In this document: positions 23,463-31,601 of the stretch, one piece after another
Numbering within the stretch: position 1 is the stretch's first letter
How the letters are laid out: the number at the start of each line of letters is the position of its first letter
From: Pseudomonas migulae NBRC 103157
GTDB lineage: Bacteria; Pseudomonadota; Gammaproteobacteria; Pseudomonadales; Pseudomonadaceae
Assembly (NCBI RefSeq): GCF_002091715.1
Contig: NZ_BDAG01000031.1
Location: 1-64,000, forward strand
DNA: 64,000 nt
Direction of reading: 5' to 3'
The notes under the pieces: model-generated
Told to the model about the DNA's origin: nothing
The model's database searches: none
The model's input: only the letters and a program-made list of their open reading frames with translations
Program-made: the position numbers and the translations under genes

Positions 23463-25297
23463 ACAGAAGCCGTTTGCTGATGAGCCTGGCCTGCCTTTGC
23501 GCAGGGCTGGCGGCGTGCAGCTCCGCACGGGTCGCCAACAAGGAAGCGTCCGAGCTGATCGAGCAGGGACAATACGAAGCTGGCCTGGCGCGCATCGAAG
23601 AAGGGTTGCGGGAAAACCCTCGCGACACCGAACTGCATCTGGCCCTGAATACTGCACATACCAAAGCCATTACTGCATTGCTGACCGCCGGCGATAATGA
23701 TCGCGCACACCGGGACTTCGCCTCGGCACGGGTGAACTACAGCCGGGTACTGACCATCGAGCCGAACAACCGCCGCGCCCAGGATGCGATGCGCCAACTC
23801 GAGTACATGCGCAGCATGGACGAAAAACTCGAGTTGGCCCGCGGCGACCTGCGTCGTGGCGACATCTACGCGGCTGATCGCCAGGTCAAACAGATCCTCG
23901 AACTGGACCCGCAAAATAACGGCGCCCTCGAACTGCAGGGCAGCATCCGCCTGGTCCAGAGCCGCAACGTGATCCCGTATCCACAACTGCGTACGCGCCT
24001 GAACCGGCCGGTGACGCTGGAGTTCCGCGACGCCAACCTGAAAACCATTTTCGAAGTGCTGTCCCAGGTCGCGGGGTTGAATTTCATCTTCGACAAGGAC
24101 CTGCGCCCTGACATGAAAGCCACGATCTTCGTGCGGGACGTGCGCATCGAAGACGCGGTGGAACTGCTGTTGCAACAGAACCAGTTGCACCAGAAAGTGG
24201 TGAACGAAAACACCTTGCTGATCTACCCGGACTCCCCGCAAAAGCTCAAGGATTACCAGGAGCTGGTGATGCGCACCTTCTACCTGACCAGCATCGATGC
24301 CAACACCGCACTGAACATGATCAAGACCATGCTCAAGACCCGCGACGTGTTTGTCGATGAACGCCTCAACACCTTGACCATGCGCGACACCGAAGACGCC
24401 GTCCGCATGGCGGAAAAACTTCTGCAATCGCAAGATCAGTCAAACCCGGAAGTGGTGCTGGAAGTGGAGGTGATGGAAGTCGCCACCCAGCGGATTCTTG
24501 ACCTTGGCCTGCAATGGCCGAACACCTTCGGCGTGGTCAACAGCGACGGTTCGCCGGTGCAGTTGCTCAATCAACTGAAAGGCATCGACTCCGGCCGGAT
24601 CACCATCTCGCCATCGCCCCAGCTCAAGATCAACGCCCAGGACAACGACATCAACACCCTCGCCAGCCCGGTGATTCGCGTCAGTAACCGCGAGCAGGCG
24701 CGCATCCACATTGGTCAGCGTGTGCCGATCATCAGTGCCACCTCGGTGCCGTCGACGCAAGGGCCGGTGATCACTGAAAGCGTCACGTACCTGGACGTCG
24801 GTCTGAAGCTGGAAGTGCAGCCGACCGTGCACCTGAACAACGAAGTAGCGATCAAGATCGCCCTGGAAGTCAGTAACGCTACGCCGCTGGAACCGACCCG
24901 CCAGGGCACGATTCCGGTTCAGGTCGATACCCGTAACGCCCAGACCACCCTGCGCCTGCATGATGGCGAAACCCAGATCCTCGCCGGCCTGATGCGCAAC
25001 GACCATGGCGCCACCGGCAACAAGATCCCGGGCCTCGGCGACATCCCTGGCCTGGGCCGGTTGTTCGGCAGCAACAAGGACAACGTCAGCAAATCGGAAC
25101 TGGTGCTGTCGATCACGCCGCGAATCGTGCGCAACCTGCCGTACCAGAGCCCCTCGGACATGGAATTCTCGACCGGCACTGAAACCAGCATGCACATACA
25201 GGCACCGGACCGGCAGATGAAATCGTCGATGCCTAACGAACACATCGACCGGCCGGTGGCGTCCACCGCACCCCAGGTCGTGATCGGAAAGCCGTGA
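23459..25297 (+). CDS. gspD: Outer-membrane secretin GspD-like lipoprotein
   Basis: The 612-residue protein has a lipoprotein signal (lipobox LAAC, Cys20). A TPR-like helical region spans about residues 30-165. An STN/N0-type domain (VTLEFRDANLKTIFEVLSQ), N1 repeats and the secretin core with LEVEVMEV, VPIISATSV and ITPRIVRNLP follow. TPR-bearing secretins that are their own lipoproteins resemble MSHA-type MshL and Tad/T2SS hybrids, and can reach the outer membrane without a separate pilotin. It forms the exit pore for the pseudopilus-driven cargo, most likely the large oxidases or the two secreted paralogues of this cluster (inference). Confidence 0.92.
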   Translation: MNRSRLLMSLACLCAGLAACSSARVANKEASELIEQGQYEAGLARIEEGLRENPRDTELHLALNTAHTKAITALLTAGDNDRAHRDFASARVNYSRVLTIEPNNRRAQDAMRQLEYMRSMDEKLELARGDLRRGDIYAADRQVKQILELDPQNNGALELQGSIRLVQSRNVIPYPQLRTRLNRPVTLEFRDANLKTIFEVLSQVAGLNFIFDKDLRPDMKATIFVRDVRIEDAVELLLQQNQLHQKVVNENTLLIYPDSPQKLKDYQELVMRTFYLTSIDANTALNMIKTMLKTRDVFVDERLNTLTMRDTEDAVRMAEKLLQSQDQSNPEVVLEVEVMEVATQRILDLGLQWPNTFGVVNSDGSPVQLLNQLKGIDSGRITISPSPQLKINAQDNDINTLASPVIRVSNREQARIHIGQRVPIISATSVPSTQGPVITESVTYLDVGLKLEVQPTVHLNNEVAIKIALEVSNATPLEPTRQGTIPVQVDTRNAQTTLRLHDGETQILAGLMRNDHGATGNKIPGLGDIPGLGRLFGSNKDNVSKSELVLSITPRIVRNLPYQSPSDMEFSTGTETSMHIQAPDRQMKSSMPNEHIDRPVASTAPQVVIGKP

Positions 25298-25299
25298 TC

Positions 25300-25773
25300 A
25301 TGAGCGCCTCGCAACGTGGTTTTACCCTGATTGAAGTCGTGGTGACGCTGGCCCTGATCGGGCTGTTGGCCGGCATGGCCGCGCCGCTGACCGAGACCGT
25401 GGTGCGCCGGGGCAAGGAGCAGGATCTGCGCACGGCGCTGTACCAGATCCGCGATGCCATCGACGCCTACAAACGCGCCTACGACGCCGGTTACATCGAG
25501 AAGTCGCTGGACAGCAGCGGCTATCCGCCGAACCTGAAAGTACTGGTGGACGGTGTACGCGATGTGCGCAGCGCCAAGGGCGCCAAGTTCTATTTTTTGC
25601 GCCGCGTGCCCCATGACCCGCTGGCCCCGGTCAAGCGCGACGACGAAGGCGGCTGGGGGCTGCGCGCCTATGACAGCACGGCCCAGAACCCCCGCGAAGG
25701 CCAAGACGTCTTTGACGTTTATTCGAAGGCGCGCGGCAAGGGTCTCAACGGTATTGCGTACCGGGAGTGGTGA
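25300..25773 (+). CDS. Minor pseudopilin (1)
   Basis: The ATG at 25300 has GGAAAG eight bases upstream; an in-frame GTG at 25294 overlaps the secretin stop. The 157-residue product has a prepilin signal cut after Gly7 (QRG|FTLIEV, Glu at +5), the usual hydrophobic helix and a C-terminal domain with VPHDPLAPVKRDDEGGWGLR, recalling the calcium-loop layout of GspG. It probably belongs to the pseudopilus tip or shaft. Confidence 0.88.
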   Translation: MSASQRGFTLIEVVVTLALIGLLAGMAAPLTETVVRRGKEQDLRTALYQIRDAIDAYKRAYDAGYIEKSLDSSGYPPNLKVLVDGVRDVRSAKGAKFYFLRRVPHDPLAPVKRDDEGGWGLRAYDSTAQNPREGQDVFDVYSKARGKGLNGIAYREW

Positions 25774-25777
25774 GCTT

Positions 25778-26152
25778 ATGCGTCGGGAAAAGGGTTTTAC
25801 CCTGCTGGAACTGATGGTGGTCATGGCAATCATCGCGACCTTGATGACCATCGCCATGCCACGCTATTTCAACAGCCTCGAGGCCTCGAAAGAGACCACG
25901 CTGCGCCAGAGCCTGTCGGCGATGCGTGAAGCGTTGGATCACTATTACGGCGACACCGGGCGTTATCCCGATTCCCTCGAGCAACTGGTGGAGCAGCGCT
26001 ACCTGCGCAACTCGCCGATGGACCCGATCGCCGAGCGCAAGGATCTGTGGGTCATGGTCGCACCGCCGGACGGCGTACCCGGCGGGGTCGCCGATATCAA
26101 AAGCGGAGCCACAGGGAGGGCGCGGGATGGCAGCCTCTATTCCGAGTGGTAA
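25778..26152 (+). CDS. Minor pseudopilin (2), GspG-like
   Basis: The 124-residue protein starts at 25778, five bases after the previous stop. It has a short leader cut after Gly6 (EKG|FTLLEL, Glu at +5), the hydrophobic helix and a GspG-like body (YYGDTGRYPDSLEQLV, NSPMDPIAERKDLW). It overlaps the next pseudopilin by 27 bases. Confidence 0.88.
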   Translation: MRREKGFTLLELMVVMAIIATLMTIAMPRYFNSLEASKETTLRQSLSAMREALDHYYGDTGRYPDSLEQLVEQRYLRNSPMDPIAERKDLWVMVAPPDGVPGGVADIKSGATGRARDGSLYSEW

Positions 26153-26666
26153 GCCGTTCGGCGAGGGCGGTTTCACTTACCTGGGCGTGCTGTTCCTGAT
26201 CATGCTGATGGGCATGGGCCTGGCCAGTGCAGGCGAGTTGTGGTCGACCGCTTCGCGCCGGGATCGTGAACGCCAGCTGCTCTGGGTCGGTACGCAATAC
26301 GCCCAGGCATTGCGCAGCTATTACCGCAGTTCGCCAGGGCTGGCGCAGTATCCGAAAAACCTCGAAGACCTGTTGCAGGACGAGCGTTTTCCCAACCCGA
26401 AACACCATATTCGGCAGCTGTATCCGGACCCGATCAGCGGTGGTGAATGGATCTTGATGCGTGGTTTCGACGGGCGCATCACCGGCCTCAACAGCGCCTC
26501 CACGGACAAGCCGCTGAAGCAGGCGGATTTCCCCGCGCAGTGGTCGGACTTCACCGGCATGGCCAGTTACAGGGACTGGCAGTTCGTGGCCGAGAAATCC
26601 TTCCTCGATGGCACATCCGGGCCTGCCAAAGGCCAGTCGAAATTGCCCCAGGCGTTACAGCCATGA
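26126..26666 (+). CDS. Minor pseudopilin (3), lacking Glu+5
   Basis: The 180-residue product starts at 26126 behind GGGAGG. Its leader is GEGG|FTYLGV, where position +5 is Gly instead of Glu. Lack of Glu5 is a known trait of the tip pseudopilin GspK, although GspK proteins are usually longer (about 300 residues). The body has ordinary pseudopilin features (YYRSSPGLAQYPKNLEDLL). It may cap the pseudopilus. It overlaps csgE by 4 bases, which ties the type II and curli genes into one transcript. Confidence 0.82.
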
Positions 26667-27052
26667 ACAGATTCTGTTGGGTCGTGATCCTGATGTTGAC
26701 GTCCACTGCCGCTGCGGCCGGCGAAGAGGACGAAATGATGGGGTTCATCGTCGATGACACGATCTCGCACATAGGCCACGACTTTTACTACTCGTTCAGT
26801 GAACGCCTGCGCGCCACCAGCCCGATGGATTTCAACCTGGTGGTGCGCGAACGACCTTCGGCGCGCTGGGGCGCCCTGGTCACCGTGGAATATCAGCAGC
26901 GTCTGGTTTACCGGCGTTTTCTGCCGCCGAACACCGTGGAACTCAAGGACGAGGCCTATGATGCCGCCGACTGGGTTCGCGGGCAGATCGTCCAGCGCAA
27001 GCTGGAAGCCATGTTGCAGGACACAACGGACCTTGAGAGGGACGAGTTATGA
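26663..27052 (+). CDS. csgE: Curli assembly protein CsgE
   Basis: The 129-residue protein has a signal peptide (FCWVVILMLTSTAAAA). It then has the CsgE body: IVDDTISHIGHDFYYSFSERL, VVRERPSARWGALVTVEY and RQLVYRRFLPP-like segments. CsgE caps the periplasmic mouth of the CsgG pore and selects curlin subunits. The gene overlaps the last pseudopilin gene and csgF by 4 bases each. It is encoded here without csgC or csgD, which is usual outside the enterics. Confidence 0.92.
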   Translation: MNRFCWVVILMLTSTAAAAGEEDEMMGFIVDDTISHIGHDFYYSFSERLRATSPMDFNLVVRERPSARWGALVTVEYQQRLVYRRFLPPNTVELKDEAYDAADWVRGQIVQRKLEAMLQDTTDLERDEL

Positions 27053-27480
27053 AAACAAAAACGTTCTCGCAGCGCCCCGGGCTTTCATGGGCAGGCCTGT
27101 GCCTGTTCGGGCTCGGCAGTTGTGTGGTCCAGGCCACGGAGCTGGTCTATACGCCCATCAACCCGTCGTTTGGCGGTAACCCGTTGAACGGGACCTGGCT
27201 GCTCAACAACGCTCAGGCCCAGAACGACTACGACGATCCCGACTTGAAAAAACGCACCACCGCGGCCGGTACTTCGGCGCTGGAGCGGTTCACCAGTCAG
27301 TTGCAGTCGCGGTTGCTCGGGCAGTTGCTGGACAACATTTCCGCGGGCAACACCGGGAGCCTGACCACCGACGCTTTTATCGTCAACGTCGTCGATGATT
27401 CCGGGCAGTTGACCATCGTCGTGACTGACCGAGCGACCGGTGAAATCTCGGAGATCCAGGTGAGCGGCCTGGCCCCTTGA
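27049..27480 (+). CDS. csgF: Curli assembly protein CsgF
   Basis: The 143-residue protein has a signal peptide and begins its mature part with the conserved CsgF start (ATELVYTPINPSFGGNPLNG), which plugs into CsgG. A C-terminal beta region follows (FIVNVVDDSGQLTIVVTD). CsgF sits at the outer face of the CsgG pore and couples secretion to nucleation by the minor curlin. It is separated from csgG by 29 bases with a GGAAGGA ribosome-binding site. Confidence 0.93.
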   Translation: MKTKTFSQRPGLSWAGLCLFGLGSCVVQATELVYTPINPSFGGNPLNGTWLLNNAQAQNDYDDPDLKKRTTAAGTSALERFTSQLQSRLLGQLLDNISAGNTGSLTTDAFIVNVVDDSGQLTIVVTDRATGEISEIQVSGLAP

Positions 27481-27509
27481 CGGGATCGGGTTGATGGGGA
27501 GGGAAGGAC

Positions 27510-28364
27510 ATGAAAAGAATAATGGTGCTGGGGCTGATGTTGGCGATGTTGCAAGGGTGCAGCCTGCGCGAGCCGATCGGGGCTGAGCAGGACACCGAAA
27601 CACCGACGCTGACCCCGAGGGCGTCAACCTACTACGACTTGATCAATATGCCGCGACCCAAGGGCCGGTTGATGGCGGTGGTGTACGGTTTCAGGGATCA
27701 GACCGGCCAGTACAAACCGACGCCGGCCAGCTCGTTTTCCACCAGCGTAACCCAGGGGGCGGCGAGCATGCTGATGGATGCGTTGCAGGCCAGTGGCTGG
27801 TTTGTGGTGCTGGAGCGGGAAGGGCTGCAGAACCTGCTGACCGAACGCAAGATCATTCGCGCCTCGCAGAAAAAACCGAATACGCCGCTGAATATCCAGG
27901 GTGAACTACCGCCGTTGCAAGCCGCGAACATGATGCTTGAGGGCGGGATTATTGCGTACGACACCAATGTGAAAAGTGGCGGGGAAGGGGCGCGTTACCT
28001 GGGTATCGATATTTCCCGGGAGTATCGGGTGGATCAGGTCACGGTGAACCTGCGGGCGGTGGATGTGCGCAGTGGGCAGGTGCTGGCCAATGTGATGACC
28101 AGCAAAACAATTTACTCAGTGGGCCGTAGTGCCGGGGTGTTCAAGTTTATCGAGTTCAAGAAGTTGCTTGAGGCGGAGGTCGGGTATACCACCAACGAGC
28201 CGGCGCAGTTGTGTGTGTTGTCGGCGATCGAGGCGGCGGTGGGGCATCTGTTGGCGCAGGGGATCGAGCGGCGTTTGTGGCAGGTGGCGGGGGATAATTC
28301 GCCTCAGAGCAGTGAGACGCTCGATCGTTACCTGACCCAGAACAAGGTGCCTGAAGAGGAGTGA
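27510..28364 (+). CDS. csgG: Curli secretion pore CsgG (lipoprotein)
   Basis: The 284-residue lipoprotein has lipobox LQGC (Cys17) and then the CsgG fold: VVYGFRDQTGQYKP, GAASMLMDALQASGWFVVLEREGLQNLL, LLEGGIIAYD-like and YLGIDISREYRVDQVTVNLRAVDVRSGQVL, with the pore hairpins in the last part. Nine copies form the outer-membrane channel for curlin subunits. It ends the 9.6 kb operon that begins with the receiver protein and carries the T2SS genes. Confidence 0.94.
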   Translation: MKRIMVLGLMLAMLQGCSLREPIGAEQDTETPTLTPRASTYYDLINMPRPKGRLMAVVYGFRDQTGQYKPTPASSFSTSVTQGAASMLMDALQASGWFVVLEREGLQNLLTERKIIRASQKKPNTPLNIQGELPPLQAANMMLEGGIIAYDTNVKSGGEGARYLGIDISREYRVDQVTVNLRAVDVRSGQVLANVMTSKTIYSVGRSAGVFKFIEFKKLLEAEVGYTTNEPAQLCVLSAIEAAVGHLLAQGIERRLWQVAGDNSPQSSETLDRYLTQNKVPEEE

Positions 28365-28371
28365 ACCGAGG

Positions 28372-28385
28372 CGGCCTTCGGGCCG
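28372..28385 (+). terminator. Possible hairpin after csgG
   Basis: CGGCC-TTCG-GGCCG is a perfect short stem with a stable TTCG loop 8 bases after the csgG stop. It has no T-run, so intrinsic termination is uncertain. Confidence 0.35.
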
Positions 28386-28415
28386 ACCTGGTTCTTGCTG
28401 ATGTACCCGGACCCC

Positions 28416-29527
28416 CTGTAGGAGCTGGCTTGCTAGCGATGGCTGAGCGTCAGGCGATATAGGTTTTGATGGTGTGCATATCCATTGCTGCGGTAACGAC
28501 GGCTATGGGTTCCGCCCTTACGGCGGGTTACTTGGAAAAGCGCCAAGTAACCAAGCGCCAGCGCCCCTGACGTACGGTGGCTCGCTCCGGTCCTGCTCCG
28601 TGGGCCCGCCGCCATCGGCCATCCATGGCCGGGGGCGGCTAACCCGGCATCCTTGCCGGGTTGCCCACTGCGCAGAACCTGCGCTCGGCCTTCCGACGGG
28701 GCAGATCAAGATCAAAATCAAAAACAAAGCGAGGCGGCCTGGTAGCCGACCTGATGTTCGTCAGATCATCGGGGGTGTACACACACCAGTGTCATGCCCG
28801 CCAACAATCCCCTGTGGGAGCTGGCTTGCCAGCGATGGCTGAGCGTCAGGCGGCTTGTTTTTTGATGGTGTACATATCCATTCCTGTGGTCATGGCTACC
28901 AATGGTTCCGCCCTGACGGCGGGTTACTTGGAAGAGCGCCAAGTAACCAAGCGCCAGCGCCCCTGACGTACGGTGGCTCGCCTAGGCTCGCCATGCCCTC
29001 GCTCCGGTCCTGCTCCGTGGGCCCGCCGCCATCGGCCATCCATGGCCGGGGGCGGCTAACCCGGCATCCTTGCCGGGTTGCCCACTGCGCAGAACCTGCG
29101 CTCGGCCTTCCGACGGGGCAGATCAAGATCAAAATCAAAAACAAAGCGAGGCGGCCTGGTAGCCGACGTGATGTTCGTCAGATCATCGGGGGTGTACACA
29201 CACCAGTGTCATGCCCGCCAACAATCCCCTGTGGGAGCGGCGGTGCGACGATTCGACTTGCTCGCGAATGCGGACTGACATTCAGCATTGATGTCGACTG
29301 ACTGGACGGGGCAGATCAGGATCAAAAGCCAGATCAAAAGCCAAAGCGAGGCGGCCTGATAGCCGACCTGAAGTCTGTCAAAGCCATCGGCGTTAAACAC
29401 CAATCTCATGCCCACCAAAAATCCCCTGTGGGAGCTGGCTTGCCAGCGATGGTCGTTAACGATGACGCGTGTTGTCTGAAGGAACGCGATGTCTGGGCAT
29501 CCATCGCTGGCAAGCCAGCTCCTACAA
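28416..29527. repeat. Tandem array of long REP-containing repeat units
   Basis: No gene was seen in the 1.2 kb between csgG and the curlin terminator. Two nearly identical units start at 28416 and 28812 (about 396 bp and 417 bp, the second with an extra ~20 bp near 28980). Each has a REP-like start (CTGTGGGAGCTGGCTTGCCA), then GGCGGGTTACTTGGAAAAGC, a GC-rich block around GGCCATCCATGGCCG, and a run of GATCAAAATCAAAAACAAAG. A shortened third unit begins at 29229. A last REP (29426) pairs with an inverted copy at 29498-29527. Open frames in these units are by-products of the repeat. Confidence 0.85.
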
Positions 29528-29557
29528 GGACCGGTGCGCCCTGCAAACATCTGGCAA

Positions 29558-29599
29558 AAAAAACCGCGTCCTCTTCAAGGGCCGCGGTTTTTTTTATAC
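29558..29599. terminator. Bidirectional terminator at the end of the curlin operon
   Basis: A-rich tract plus CCGCG ... CGCGG stem plus T8 (AAAAAAAACCGCG at left, CCGCGGTTTTTTTT at right) works in both directions. It lies directly after the stop of the leftward major curlin gene. Confidence 0.75.
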
Positions 29600-29607
29600 C
29601 CCTGCAA

Positions 29608-31053
29608 TTACTGCTGCAACACCGTCGCCCGGTTATCCATACCCACTTGTTGAATGGTCGCCATCTGCGTCACGCCACTCTGATCCACATTGGCAATGTT
29701 CCCGGTGCCGCCTTGGGTCACATACGCCACGTTCATCGTGTCAGCCTGTTTCACCGTGATCTGGTTATCGTTGCCCCACTGGCTGGTAGAGGCCAGGTTG
29801 CCGGTGCCGGACTGGTCGAACGCGGTGCTGTTGTTCATGCCGGTGCTGCTGCCCTCGATCAGGTTGGCGGTGCCGCGCTGGTCGGCGATGAGGACGTTGT
29901 CGCTACCGTTCTGGTCGAAGTACAGCTCGTTGTAGTTTTCGGCCTGGCTAACGGTGGTTTTGTTGCCGGTGCCGGTCTGGTGGGTGGTCATGATGTGGCC
30001 GACGCCGTCCTGAGTGAAGTTGGCAATGTTTTCCTTGCCGTTCTGGGTGATGGTTGCGCTCTGGTTGCTGCCGAACTGGCCACCTTTTTGCGGACCTTTC
30101 CAGTTGCTGGCGTAGACCTTGTTGTCGCTACCCACCGAAGTGGCGGTGAGTGAATGGCCTTCGCCGGTCTGGTAGGTGAAGTGCGTGTTGCCCGTGCCTG
30201 TCTGGTACAGCGCGATGGTCGAGCCAGTGGATTCGAACTGATCGGCGTAGATCGCGTTGAGGTCGCCAACCTGAAACACGTGGGCGGTGTTGTTTTCGCC
30301 GAAGCTCTGGTCGACCACGGTTTCGTTGGTCAGGCCGGTCTGGTTGACGGTGGCACCGCTGCCGACTTGTCCGTCCTGCCAGATTTCAGTGCCGTTACCG
30401 TCGCCGAGCTGGTTGATGGTCAGGTTGCCGCCGTCGCCATTGCGCTGGTCGCCGTAGGCATAGTTGCTGGTGCCTGTCTGGTTGATGTCGATCTGGCCGC
30501 CCATGTGGTTGATCTGTTCGGCGGTGGCGTAGTTGGTGGTGCCGTACTGGATGATCACCGCGGTGTTGGCGATGCCGGGCTGGATCTGTTCGATGTAGGC
30601 TTCATTGCTGTCACCGAACTGGAAGGTTTGCCCGGTCGTGCCGTCCTGGCTGTCCTGATAGACGAATGAGAAGTTGCCGGTGCCTTGCTGTTGTTGCAGC
30701 ACTTCACCGCCCCCTGCGCCGATCGACTGGCTGGCGTGGCTGGTGTTGAAACTGCCGGTCTGTTGCTGGGTGATGGTGCTGTTGTTTTCGAACAATTGCT
30801 CGGCGTAACCGGCGTTGTAATCGCCCACCTGGTTCTGGTCGATGGTGCTGGTGGCCGTGTCCTGCTTGGCGGCCGCGTCGTTGCCCTGGCCGAGTTGCTG
30901 CTGTGTGGCGGTGCTGAAGGGGGACAGGGTCTGCTTCACGTCGGCGACGTTGGCGGTGCCGGTCTGGTCCTGGGTTGAAAGGCTGTCGTTGGCCAACGCC
31001 TGGGCACTGACAATGACCAGGATGGCGGCGGTGAGGGGCGTCAGTTTGAACAT
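29608..31053 (-). CDS. csgA: Long curlin-repeat fibre protein (CsgA-like)
   Basis: The start at 31053 has GGAGG seven bases upstream. The 481-residue protein has a signal peptide (LTAAILVIVSAQALA). It then consists almost wholly of curlin-type repeats with the Gln/Asn ladder (for example ITQNGKENIANFTQDG, QTGTGNKTTVSQAENYNELY, DQSGTGNLASTSQWGNDN), about 20 units. Escherichia coli CsgA is only about 151 residues with five units, so this subunit is over three times longer. It is the probable major amyloid subunit exported by CsgG. The gene is last of a leftward run behind csgB. Confidence 0.88.
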   Translation of the reverse strand: MFKLTPLTAAILVIVSAQALANDSLSTQDQTGTANVADVKQTLSPFSTATQQQLGQGNDAAAKQDTATSTIDQNQVGDYNAGYAEQLFENNSTITQQQTGSFNTSHASQSIGAGGGEVLQQQQGTGNFSFVYQDSQDGTTGQTFQFGDSNEAYIEQIQPGIANTAVIIQYGTTNYATAEQINHMGGQIDINQTGTSNYAYGDQRNGDGGNLTINQLGDGNGTEIWQDGQVGSGATVNQTGLTNETVVDQSFGENNTAHVFQVGDLNAIYADQFESTGSTIALYQTGTGNTHFTYQTGEGHSLTATSVGSDNKVYASNWKGPQKGGQFGSNQSATITQNGKENIANFTQDGVGHIMTTHQTGTGNKTTVSQAENYNELYFDQNGSDNVLIADQRGTANLIEGSSTGMNNSTAFDQSGTGNLASTSQWGNDNQITVKQADTMNVAYVTQGGTGNIANVDQSGVTQMATIQQVGMDNRATVLQQ

Positions 31054-31080
31054 GGTGAAACCTCCATGTGTTGCAGTGCT

Positions 31081-31542
31081 TTAGCGGTATTGTTTGACCG
31101 AAACGCTCATGCCGTTTCCCGACTGGCTCACGGCGCTGGTAAGCCCCGTGCCGGCCTGGTCGATGCTGGCGTCGTTGTTGTTGCCGTTCTGGGAAATCTG
31201 CGCGCGGTTCTGGCTGCCGGTCTGCGTGATCGAGGCGGAGTTGCCGGAACCTTGCTGATTGATCATCGCCATCAGGTCGCTGCCGTGTTGCAGGATGAAG
31301 GCTTCCTGATTGCTCCCCGACTGGACGATGGTGCCGAGCAACGACTGGCCGTTCTGTTGCAGCAGCGCCACGTTGGCCTGGCCGTTCTGGTCGATCAGCG
31401 CGTGCTGGCCAATCGGCGGTGGCAACTCGCCGAGGTCGGTGCCGGGGCCCACGTCGTCGTTCTCCATCAGATCGTCGGCGCGCACGCCCGCGCTGCTGCA
31501 GAGCAGAAGCAGGCAGAGCAGGGTGGCGATCGACGTTCTCAT
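31081..31542 (-). CDS. csgB: Minor curlin / nucleator (CsgB-like)
   Basis: The 153-residue protein has a signal peptide (residues about 1-22, ending SAGVRA), a short acidic segment (DDLMENDDVGPGTDL) and about five curlin repeats (LIDQNGQANVALLQQ, ASITQTGSQNRAQISQNGNNN). It ends with a basic tail (SVSVKQYR). CsgB nucleates CsgA at the cell surface, and size and gene order (csgB before csgA) fit. The two products are distinct in length and composition, so nucleator versus main subunit is a reasonable guess. Confidence 0.87.
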   Translation of the reverse strand: MRTSIATLLCLLLLCSSAGVRADDLMENDDVGPGTDLGELPPPIGQHALIDQNGQANVALLQQNGQSLLGTIVQSGSNQEAFILQHGSDLMAMINQQGSGNSASITQTGSQNRAQISQNGNNNDASIDQAGTGLTSAVSQSGNGMSVSVKQYR

Positions 31543-31601
31543 CGTGTTGTCCTTTGGGCAGAGGCCCGCCCCATCAACCGTGCGGTCGATGGGGCGAGGG
31601 C

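Noticed and set aside
28474..29301. Several 60-150-codon frames within the long repeats
   Set aside because: They recur only because the DNA repeat recurs and contain REP-derived residues; no start sites.
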